Shown here one piece after another: positions 61,601 through 64,000 of a stretch of 64,000 nt of DNA. Source of the DNA: Latrodectus hesperus. Lineage: Eukaryota; Arthropoda; Arachnida; Araneae; Theridiidae. The stretch covers positions 69,421,890 to 69,485,889 of the forward strand of contig CM075850.1 in assembly GCA_037975125.1 (NCBI GenBank). Reading direction: 5' to 3'. The translations under genes and the position numbers were made by a program. Position 1 is the stretch's first letter. Every line of letters starts with the position of its first letter. The notes under the pieces were generated by a model, which did no database searches, was not told the DNA's origin, and saw nothing but the letters and a program-made list of their open reading frames with translations.

Positions 61601-63863
61601 CCTTCAGAAGACAACTCTTCATCTTCACTGTCAGATATTTCATTAACATTTATTTTGTTGAAAGCTTGATCTAATACTGACATCCCTAATTCAACTGCTT
61701 TGATAATCTTTGGAAGCATTTCAGCTTCTCTTTGTTCTTTTGTTTTCTAAGAAATAAAATCTATTATACTTTTATAAAATAAAAATTACAAAAAGATATA
61801 CACATTCTAAAATACTGCTTCAATAATATAGTTAAGATCAAAATTAATTTACACAAGATTTTAGGACAGTACAATCAATCAGAAATATTATTTTTTCCTT
61901 TTACAGAGCAAAGTAATAAAATTATATGTAATTTTTTAGAAAATTTATAATAAATTGCATGCTAAAATATGCTAATTTCTTAACAAAGTTTAATCTAATT
62001 AAACTTAAAGAAATAAACATTCAATTTAAGAATTGTATAGTATTTAATCAGCATTATACCCATAAGAAATTTTAAAAGCTTAAAGTATATATAATTAAAT
62101 AAAAGCCAAAAACTTACAGATTACAACACATTATTTTAAAGAAAATTAAACTCAGTAGCATAACTGCCCTCATGGGGTTAAGGCCTACAGTGCCCTTACA
62201 AATTTTCTTGACAGAAGGCCTTGGGGTGAGAAGCACACGTTTTAGTTAAGTGGTCCATCATAATATGAAATTCTCAGTATTTAATTACCAAGTATGTTTG
62301 GTACGCAGTTTTATCGACCCACAGAAGGAATAAAAGGCTCAGTTGACCTGGTCAGTCCAAAGTACGAACCTCGAACTGCTACATTCATAACCAATGAAGC
62401 ATAATCAAATTATTAAAAAAATGTAAAAATCTAAACTACTAGTTAAAGGAATGACTTACTTCCACTGGTTTAACTTCTGGAGTGGGTTCTTGCACTTCTT
62501 CATCATAAACTCGCTAAAAATTATTAAGATATGAATAAAATAAAATATATTATGCATGGTATAAGAGTGAATAAAGTAAAACTTTGATAAGAAATTTTCA
62601 GGCAAATTAACTGCAATGATTGTTTAAAATGAAAAAACAATTTAAAAAATAATCTCTAGTTCACATTTTTTTATTTTCTCTCAAGGAAGTGGCAAAAGCT
62701 TAATTGCAATAGATAAGTAAAAAACTTATATAAAAATAAACTAGTTGATTCAAAAGGATAACTATCTATATAACATAGCTGTGACTTTCTAAAATATTCA
62801 ATTTAAATTACAATCTGCCATAAATATCTTCAATTATACATACATATTTTTATTATTAACTATAATATTTACAAAACTGCATAAAAATGGGTGAGACTAT
62901 TTACAAATGTTGATTCGATTTCAACTTTATCCTTATTATTTTACATTTCAATATTTACTTGATCAAAATGCAAATCACCCTTTCCTTCAAAGTTCAAATC
63001 AAATTTTTTTATGAATTGAGAGATTCTACCTGCATTCCACTGAAGAACCCTCAAAGAAAGCCTTTTTTGAGGACAACACGCAATTCCAAAATTGTAGTTA
63101 ATTTAGCACTACCCCACCACAGGAAGGTAGATCTACATTGCCCCACCAATTGTGGAAGGTATACCAAAGAGCTTGGCACAAGACGAACATTTTATAGATT
63201 TACTGTGGTATCAGGTTTGTTATCTGAGTTCATGTTATTTTTGTTCTTTGTTCTAGTTTTAATATTGGTTATTCTGACTACAATGGTCTTCTAATCTGCC
63301 ATTAAAAATTTAAAAAAAACAAAAACCTTTTTATTGTTTTAAAAACTTTTTCTCTAATTATTTTAAATCCTACATAACTTAGAATGAAAAATATGAGACA
63401 TGTTTATAATAAAAACAAATAAGAAATTATTAATAATTTGATTTCATATAAAATGCTTTTAATATACTTTACTTTTATATATTAAAAGCATATTAAGCAA
63501 AATAACAAAAGAATCCTCAAATATAGCTACAGAAAAATTTTCAAATGAAGTTTTCTTTTTAAATAATTTTTAAACACATGTCAATATTACTAATAGATTA
63601 TGATGATTTATGAATTTTCTTCAATAAGTAATTAAATATTACTATAGCAAAATATTATTAAAAAAATTTATAACATTTAGCTTTAATTAATCCCTGGAAA
63701 TTAATTAAGTAATATATTTCCAAATTAACTTACATTATTTTTTTAAATACAACTTTAATTATTATATAAAATAAGTAAAATTATTACTTACATTTTCTAC
63801 AAACTGAACATTCGATAGCATATGAAAGTCATTAATGACATTATTTACTCTCACGGAAGCCAT
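22288..63863 (-). CDS. WASHC2: WASH complex subunit 2 (FAM21 homologue), 23 coding exons, 5' end outside the window
   Basis: WASHC2 is the long-tailed subunit of the endosomal WASH complex. In the known family its head binds the other WASH subunits, and its acidic tail binds the VPS35 subunit of retromer and actin capping protein, placing actin nucleation on endosomes. Here 23 exons join in compatible phases to 2,967 coding bases (988 residues plus TAA). Head signatures are NDFHMLSN, RVYDEEVQEP, TILEPKD and RPLPFIIGS. They are followed by about twenty short L-F or I-F motifs beside D/E runs, a basic KRRKPTRKGRLAA block matching the family's capping-protein site, and a terminal FDDPL. All introns I assigned are GT-AG. 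The first roughly 75 residues are off the right edge. The human protein is about 1,340 residues, so this homologue is shorter, mainly in the tail. I see no frameshift or stop. Transcript data would settle exon usage. Confidence 0.95.
23851..24013 (-). CDS. WASHC2: WASHC2 exon: DDDLFNIKPNP and NDIFADDSDIF modules
   Basis: This 163-nt exon (phase 0 in, phase 1 out) begins DDDDDDLFNIKPNPVLKSK, then NDIFADDSDIFSDIQKEK, ending QLYDND plus a split codon. It matches the human [20 protein letters not shown] region. The acceptor is tttccag and the donor gtatat. Confidence 0.92.
24393..24436 (-). CDS. WASHC2: WASHC2 micro-exon
   Basis: At 44 nt (phase 1 in, phase 0 out) this is the smallest exon. It completes an Asn codon and encodes FSNSISKKESILDL, analogous to human PAKKTNPFPLLED. 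The acceptor is tttcag. A second AG seven bases downstream would break the frame. The donor is gtatga. Its phases are needed to join the flanking exons. Confidence 0.82.
25945..26087 (-). repeat. SINE-1 copy, 5'-truncated, with target-site duplication
   Basis: 143 bp matching the SINE-1 tail, body and B-box. A perfect 13-bp direct repeat, TAGCAAAGTTTAA, flanks it (25932-25944 and 26088-26100). On its own strand it begins just before the B-box, so the A-box half is missing. Confidence 0.92.
26186..26300 (-). repeat. Strongly diverged SINE-1-like copy
   Basis: GGGCCAACAGTATAAAGTGG, then ATTTGAACTGC and a decayed head (AATACCAACCACTCTTGC), follow the SINE-1 layout with many changes. Confidence 0.5.
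26301..26466 (-). repeat. Diverged SINE-1 copy
   Basis: The order matches SINE-1: TTTGTTGCTCAATAACC tail side, GAGGGCTTATT, TTTAAAGTCGATTCTTAACC, the B-box GGTGGGATTTGAACCCA (inverted) and a head including AGATAACTATTAAAC in place of the A-box. Many substitutions indicate an old copy. Confidence 0.8.
27670..28174 (-). CDS. WASHC2: WASHC2 exon: CPI basic block and long tail segment
   Basis: At 505 nt (phase 0 in, phase 1 out) this is the largest exon seen. It opens DRARISTKRRKPTRKGRLAA, then LESSE, matching human [26 protein letters not shown], the capping-protein-interaction core. It then encodes ADDIFSSGEAEMS, a Lys/Glu helical stretch (MSQLMSEAASSKIGKK), VVDIFSELDG and FDFDDADNDEFFAEPAF. 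The donor is gtgaga. Confidence 0.93.
28560..28901 (-). repeat. SINE-2 (tRNA-derived) with a (TA)n 3' tail
   Basis: On the minus strand it starts GCCGACCAATGGCTGAGTGG. It has A-box TGGCTGAGTGG and B-box GGTTCGAAT, then GGGCATGGATGTTACTATCT and a body ending in CCCGCCGTTATT, then about 50 bp of (TA)n (28560-28609). A perfect 12-bp duplication, TGAATAAAAATA, at 28548-28559 and 28902-28913 encloses both the body and the TA tract, so the TA tract is the element's own tail. It lies in a WASHC2 intron in the sense orientation. Confidence 0.92.
31304..31402 (-). CDS. WASHC2: WASHC2 exon: start of capping-protein-interaction region
   Basis: This 33-codon symmetric (0-0) exon begins KSSSQPPESSNDQIVSDFDI and ends SSKTLNVLSK. 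It lacks a canonical L-F motif. Its last residues, LNVLSK, align with the human FAM21 LHSANK that opens the CPI motif, so the motif is shared with the next exon. The donor is gtaaga. Confidence 0.85.
32570..33960 (-). pseudogene. Decayed Tc1-like transposase, split by SINE-1
   Basis: The minus strand encodes RFRDDILRPIVATHAVAIRD, then DDFMLMNDNCSPHCANL (second catalytic Asp region), WPAHSLDLNLLEHVCNVIGR (third acidic region), PPLQELERASARVG and, beyond the SINE at 32638-32827, SLIDSM(C/P)Q-type residues. Family order is preserved (DILRP, DNA-PH, WPA-SPDLNPIEH, LIDSMP) with stops and changes. It sits in the 31403-34811 intron in the gene's sense orientation. Confidence 0.88.
32638..32827 (-). 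repeat. SINE-1 reference copy (tRNA-derived), full length
   Basis: On the minus strand it starts GCCGAGCTGGCAACCGAATG. It has an A-box-like TGGTTAGCGCTCTTG and a perfect B-box GGTTCGAATCCC, the two internal RNA polymerase III promoter elements of tRNA genes, then an unrelated body and a (CAAA)n-type tail. A 14-bp target-site duplication, AAGTGAGGGGCAGG, flanks it (32624-32637 and 32828-32841). It is 190 bp long and the best preserved copy in the window. It lies inside a Tc1 relic. Confidence 0.95.
34812..34889 (-). CDS. WASHC2: WASHC2 exon: DSLFNDIDML module
   Basis: This 26-codon symmetric (0-0) exon encodes VSEKSETDSLFNDIDMLDG and ends SSKVQ. The acceptor is ttattag and the donor gtatta. 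It resembles the exon at 41862-41936 in length and opening residues. Confidence 0.87.
36903..37037 (-). CDS. WASHC2: WASHC2 exon: TSLFEESDSFDIF module
   Basis: This 45-codon symmetric (0-0) exon contains TSLFEESDSFDIFKPK, then a Lys/Val linker ending VVKPIS. The donor is a full gtaagt and the acceptor is aaaatag. Confidence 0.89.
37509..37586 (-). CDS. WASHC2: WASHC2 exon: PSLFEDLDL module
   Basis: This 26-codon symmetric (0-0) exon begins DDIKPETPKVENKSDK and ends VPSLFEDLDL. The acceptor is tttcag and the donor gtaatt. It is only 135 bases from the preceding exon. Confidence 0.86.
37722..37802 (-). CDS. WASHC2: WASHC2 exon: PKLFSPGK module
   Basis: This 27-codon symmetric (0-0) exon begins KPKLFSPGKSPSLKSK and ends SSKEMK. 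The L-F motif here lacks an adjacent acidic run and sits in a basic, Ser-rich context, so it may be a poor retromer binder. The acceptor is tttctag and the donor gtagga. Confidence 0.84.
38331..38435 (-). CDS. WASHC2: WASHC2 exon: LSLFDEDDDEEDIF module
   Basis: This 35-codon symmetric (0-0) exon begins GDSLSKPTIVAPIS and ends LSLFDEDDDEEDIFSQ. It is close to the human SLFDDEDEEDNLFGG type of motif. The acceptor is tttcag and the donor gtaatt. Confidence 0.9.
39480..39665 (-). repeat. Old SINE-1 copy, interrupted
   Basis: GACTGGAACTTATATACAGT, then TTTGGATTCCAAGCCAC on the left and AATTGAAGGTCAGAATGC with TTAGCTGCC on the right, follow the order of SINE-1. The B-box region is decayed and split by the younger insert at 39579-39617. 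Confidence 0.75.
39579..39617 (-). repeat. 39-bp SINE-1 tail fragment inserted into an older SINE-1
   Basis: TTTGTTTGACACTCAACGGT and on to CACACGAGGG equals the 3' end of SINE-1. It is bounded by perfect 12-bp direct repeats, CACAAATTGCTG, at 39567-39578 and 39618-39629. Confidence 0.88.
40364..40453 (-). CDS. WASHC2: WASHC2 exon: DLIFDDSD module
   Basis: This 30-codon symmetric (0-0) exon begins SYKKIGMPLPGLTTKKPKD and then LIFDDSDSSEQ. The acceptor is atttacag and the donor gtaatt. It has one I-F module downstream of a basic linker. Confidence 0.87.
41310..41403. repeat. Large palindrome, 43-bp arms, in a WASHC2 intron
   Basis: The arm at 41310-41352 (AGAAGTTACTTAATAATGCA and on) is inverted at 41361-41403 with a single mismatch and an 8-base loop. 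Confidence 0.93.
41862..41936 (-). CDS. WASHC2: WASHC2 exon: SPLFESSSS module
   Basis: This 25-codon symmetric (0-0) exon encodes VTEKKPDESDKTSPLFESSS and ends TSQK. It carries one L-F module. It is similar in length and opening residues to the exon at 34812-34889 (VSEKSETDSLFND). The acceptor is ttctag and the donor gtaaat. Confidence 0.87.
42536..42620 (-). CDS. WASHC2: WASHC2 exon: DDLFGLGK module
   Basis: This 85-nt exon (phase 2 in, phase 0 out) encodes KKFDFAADDEDEDDLFGLGK and a basic end (KSLKKAE). The acceptor is atttatag and the donor gtaaat. A long acidic run precedes a single L-F motif. Confidence 0.88.
45675..45694. repeat. 20-bp perfect palindrome
   Basis: CTAACAATTTAAATTGTTAG reads the same on both strands, with no loop. 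It lies in a WASHC2 intron. Confidence 0.85.
46716..46891 (-). CDS. WASHC2: WASHC2 exon: DSLFGDESDGDDLF module
   Basis: This 176-nt exon (phase 0 in, phase 2 out) encodes VTKQESPEKADSSSTP, a Gly/Phe stretch (FGFMSGGGAND), then DSLFGDESDGDDLFSSKK with two L-F motifs. The acceptor is tttcag and the donor gtatgt. Confidence 0.9.
47258..47270 (+). repeat. LINE target-site duplication, 5' copy
   Basis: AATGATTTTTATT, identical to 49992-50004, directly abuts the first element base. Confidence 0.9.
47259..48083 (+). pseudogene. LINE endonuclease domain
   Basis: The reading frame encodes the endonuclease/exonuclease/phosphatase fold of a LINE: KVVQANLYHSG at the start, LALIQEPW (catalytic-region Glu), VVLGLDCNAHHVVWGS (Asp/Asn) and GSDHQNI (SDH) near the end. 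The element starts at 47271, so the first four codons belong to flanking DNA. The Met of MGVKVVQANL is the likelier start. The frame runs out at WVG-stop and continues in another frame from about 48060. Confidence 0.9.
48060..48530 (+). pseudogene. LINE linker between endonuclease and reverse transcriptase, frameshifted
   Basis: It continues the element in a second frame (VELGNRLIRDNYDLEV, then CPWWNDSKG). A third frame carries KKFCEEIDSISEGARLQ up to the GNFAASGKEV region that normally precedes the reverse-transcriptase fingers. At least two frame changes are needed to read it through. Confidence 0.8.
48531..48950 (+). pseudogene. Residual C-terminal end of LINE reverse transcriptase
   Basis: Directly after the linker the sequence jumps to KINRAKKSIMICRQMLGKNW, then GLHPKLILWMYTAIVRPLLTYAV, a hallmark of the reverse-transcriptase thumb/connection region in jockey/I-like elements. 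The palm with the catalytic YADD-type box is absent. A stop follows TYAV, and the rest is broken in frame. Confidence 0.82.
48954..49905 (+). pseudogene. LINE RNase H domain and zinc-knuckle tail
   Basis: One frame (48954-49244) carries HTDGS with the first catalytic Asp at 49083. A second frame (49171-49905) carries QAEVLAI (Glu at 49186), IFSESQGALKAL, WVPGHKGIEGNERADELAKQ (last Asp) and the Cys/His motif near the C-terminus. Two frames are needed. The usual second catalytic Asp (family form SDSQ) is Glu here (SESQ, 49264-49266). Confidence 0.88.
49992..50004 (+). repeat. LINE target-site duplication, 3' copy
   Basis: AATGATTTTTATT, identical to 47258-47270, follows the GAAGAAGAAG end of the element. 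Confidence 0.9.
50326..50438 (-). CDS. WASHC2: WASHC2 exon: PDLFGDDDD module
   Basis: This 113-nt exon (phase 1 in, phase 0 out) encodes EPDLFGDDDDSEDDIFNKL, a double module with an L-F and an I-F motif in an acidic run, followed by a Lys-rich linker ending KDSF. The donor is gtaagt. The following intron carries the LINE insertion. Confidence 0.9.
50545..50638 (-). CDS. WASHC2: WASHC2 exon: NDLFSSLP module
   Basis: This 94-nt exon (phase 0 in, phase 1 out) encodes DMFENDLFSSLPKETSK, then a polar linker ending QKLP plus a split codon. The acceptor is atttttag and the donor gtaagaa. It is separated from the next exon by only 106 bases, the shortest intron in the window part of the gene. Confidence 0.88.
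51114..51220 (-). CDS. WASHC2: WASHC2 exon: L-F acidic modules
   Basis: This 107-nt exon (phase 1 in, phase 0 out) encodes EDLFADADDGSDDE, then TGLFASEIRFDDEK: two L-F modules. The spacing resembles the human GLFDDEDEESDLF region. The acceptor is tttcttag and the donor gtaggg. Confidence 0.9.
52087..52128. repeat. Inverted repeat with 17-bp arms
   Basis: CTAAATTGTAGAACAAT at 52087-52103 is inverted at 52112-52128, with an 8-base loop, in a WASHC2 intron. Confidence 0.88.
53940..54850 (-). pseudogene. Strongly decayed Tc1-like element
   Basis: The clearest piece on the minus strand (about 54000-54130) reads NAQNLFTEHHTDFQYFPLPQ, followed by LKRLDFKPIENV, matching the Tc1 motif FTEHDTEFQHLPWPAQSPDLNPIENVW. 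The rest of this less AT-rich block is too broken for a confident alignment, so the outer bounds are approximate. Confidence 0.6.
55113..55419 (-). CDS. WASHC2: WASHC2 exon: first tail region
   Basis: This 307-nt exon (phase 0 in, phase 1 out) begins EDLPLDDKFSEVPSP. It contains an SELFGVEKEENDF motif, the first L-F acidic module, then a Gln/Pro-rich stretch ending PMPNQTQNKKG. A second possible donor 8 bases further on gives phase 0, which does not fit the next exon, so 55113 was chosen. Confidence 0.88.
55591..55635. repeat. Inverted repeat around an AT core
   Basis: AGTTTATATGCAAATATATA and its inverted copy flank a short AT centre, in the WASHC2 intron 55420-56077. Confidence 0.85.
56078..56145 (-). 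CDS. WASHC2: WASHC2 exon: Ser/Glu-rich linker
   Basis: This 68-nt exon (phase 1 in, phase 0 out) completes a split Asp codon and encodes a Ser/Glu/Asp linker containing ESSSSESSDETSSEE. It corresponds to the SSEEGS...ESDEDF acidic stretch after the head in vertebrate FAM21. The donor is gtatat and the acceptor is ttctag. Confidence 0.88.
56565..56658 (-). CDS. WASHC2: WASHC2 exon: RPLPFIIGS segment
   Basis: This 94-nt exon (phase 0 in, phase 1 out) encodes DPYEHRPLPFIIGSEEFMAD, equivalent to human DLYIDRPLPYLIGSKLFME. It ends LKDLIQEG, with the last G starting a split codon. The acceptor is tttcaag and the donor gtatgt. The preceding intron, 4.9 kb, is the longest in the window. Confidence 0.93.
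58303..58345 (+). pseudogene. Tc1-like catalytic-motif fragment
   Basis: The plus strand reads TFIDESRFSLGADWRK-stop, matching the first catalytic block (TDESRFSLGAD) of Tc1 transposases. A SINE-1 fragment follows 25 bases later. Flanking sequence from 57720 on is less AT-rich but unassigned, so the fragment may be part of a longer relic. Confidence 0.55.
58370..58440 (-). repeat. SINE-1 3' fragment
   Basis: TTGTCACTCAATGGGCATTT, then ACAAGGGCTAATTAGACTTA and CTTACAATTTAAA, match the SINE-1 tail and body. No B-box or clear duplication was found. Confidence 0.75.
61579..61746 (-). CDS. WASHC2: WASHC2 exon: end of helical head domain
   Basis: This 56-codon, phase 0-0 exon begins KTKEQREAEMLPKI and contains ELGMSVLDQAFNKI, matching the human [20 protein letters not shown] helix. 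It continues through an SDSEDEE acidic patch and ends TILEPK. The acceptor is ttcttag and the donor gtaatc. Confidence 0.93.
62157..62390 (-). repeat. Third SINE type with a GGGTCGATAAA core
   Basis: On the minus strand: GAGGTTCGTACTTTGGACTG (B-box-like), GAGCCTTTTATTCCTTCTGT, GGGTCGATAAAACTGCGTACC, and the end GGCCTTAACCCCATGAGGGC, then AGTTATGC. The layout (tRNA-like head, a conserved GGGTCGATAAA...GTACC core, a separate tail) resembles SINE families with a shared central domain. Confidence 0.65.
62460..62513 (-). CDS. WASHC2: WASHC2 exon: RVYDEE head segment
   Basis: This 18-codon, phase 0-0 exon encodes RVYDEEVQEPTPEVKPVE, directly matching human FAM21 RVYDEEVEEP. It lies between a tttttag acceptor and a gtaagtc donor. 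It joins cleanly to the preceding QFVEN codons, reproducing the family's QFIENRVYDEE junction. Confidence 0.93.
63792..63863 (-). CDS. WASHC2: WASHC2 exon (first in window): head domain
   Basis: This 24-codon exon is phase 0 at both ends. It is preceded by a tttctccag acceptor and followed by gtaagt. It encodes the VNNVINDFHMLSNVQFVEN block, matching the most conserved stretch of the FAM21 head (human NVFNDFLMLSNTQFIEN). The first codon happens to be ATG, but the acceptor and the known family length argue that it is internal, with upstream exons beyond 64000. Confidence 0.92.
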
Positions 63864-64000
63864 CTGGAGAAAATATTTAACACTTTATAATAAATAAAAT
63901 AAAACATAATAAATATATTAAAACAATGTTTACATTGGCATATATTTGTATCTAAATTTAAATAATATAAGTAATGAAACAAAAGATCTCCACACAATTT

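Larger units (their letters stand above)
46892..63791 (-). other. WASHC2 head and early-tail introns
   Basis: The introns are 46892-50325 (LINE insertion), 50439-50544, 50639-51113, 51221-55112 (Tc1 relic near 53940-54850), 55420-56077 (palindrome), 56146-56564, 56659-61578 (a Tc1 catalytic-motif fragment near 58303 and a SINE-1 piece), 61747-62459 (a third SINE type) and 62514-63791. The 62959-63294 patch in the last intron is less AT-rich but unrecognised. Confidence 0.75.

Noticed and set aside
62959..63294. 111-codon plus-strand frame
   Set aside because: It shows no recognisable domain, lies in a WASHC2 intron and ends in a generic hydrophobic stretch. It is probably a repeat or chance.
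63861..63863. ATG as the true WASHC2 start
   Set aside because: It directly follows a good splice acceptor, and the family has about 75 more residues of head domain upstream.

Overview
The window is AT-rich eukaryotic DNA. It has spliced genes with short exons, GT-AG introns, long (TA)n microsatellites, tRNA-derived SINEs, Tc1/mariner relics and a non-LTR retrotransposon. An arthropod is the best fit. A spider is my guess from the type of repeats; no species-diagnostic gene is present.

The one clear host gene is WASHC2 (FAM21), the long-tailed subunit of the WASH complex, on the minus strand. Its stop codon is at 22288-22290. I could assemble 23 coding exons up to 63863, with every splice phase compatible: 2,967 coding bases, or 988 residues plus stop. 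The first roughly 75 residues of the head domain lie beyond base 64000. The visible protein runs from the conserved head (NDFHMLSN, RVYDEE, RPLPFIIGS) through an acidic tail with about twenty L-F/I-F acidic motifs. It then has a basic capping-protein-interaction (CPI) segment split by an intron, and ends in an FDDPL terminus.

Bases 1-22,000 lie downstream of WASHC2 and hold no gene I can name. They contain (TA)n tracts, a 649-bp mariner relic with 235-bp inverted arms (1263-1911), SINE pieces, a decayed repeat-family gene split by a 164-bp (TA)n tract (about 14080-15140), a decayed Tc1 transposase (about 15830-16650), a CRE-like cluster near 12020 and a possible short initiating exon at 574-687.

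The WASHC2 introns (22.4-63.8 kb) carry most of the recognisable mobile DNA. There is a deleted jockey/I-like LINE with a perfect 13-bp target-site duplication (47271-49991), a Tc1 relic with a SINE inserted into it (32570-33960), a second Tc1 relic (about 53940-54850), a SINE nested in a SINE (39480-39665), and a second SINE family whose 3' tail is itself a (TA)n microsatellite (28560-28901). Every SINE copy I could orient is on the minus strand, the gene's sense strand, while the LINE is antisense.

I saw no bacterial or viral system, CRISPR array or intact tRNA or rRNA gene. The best candidates for something new are the exon-by-exon modular build of the WASHC2 tail, the SINE nesting and tail structures, and the unexplained protein-like islands in the first 12 kb.
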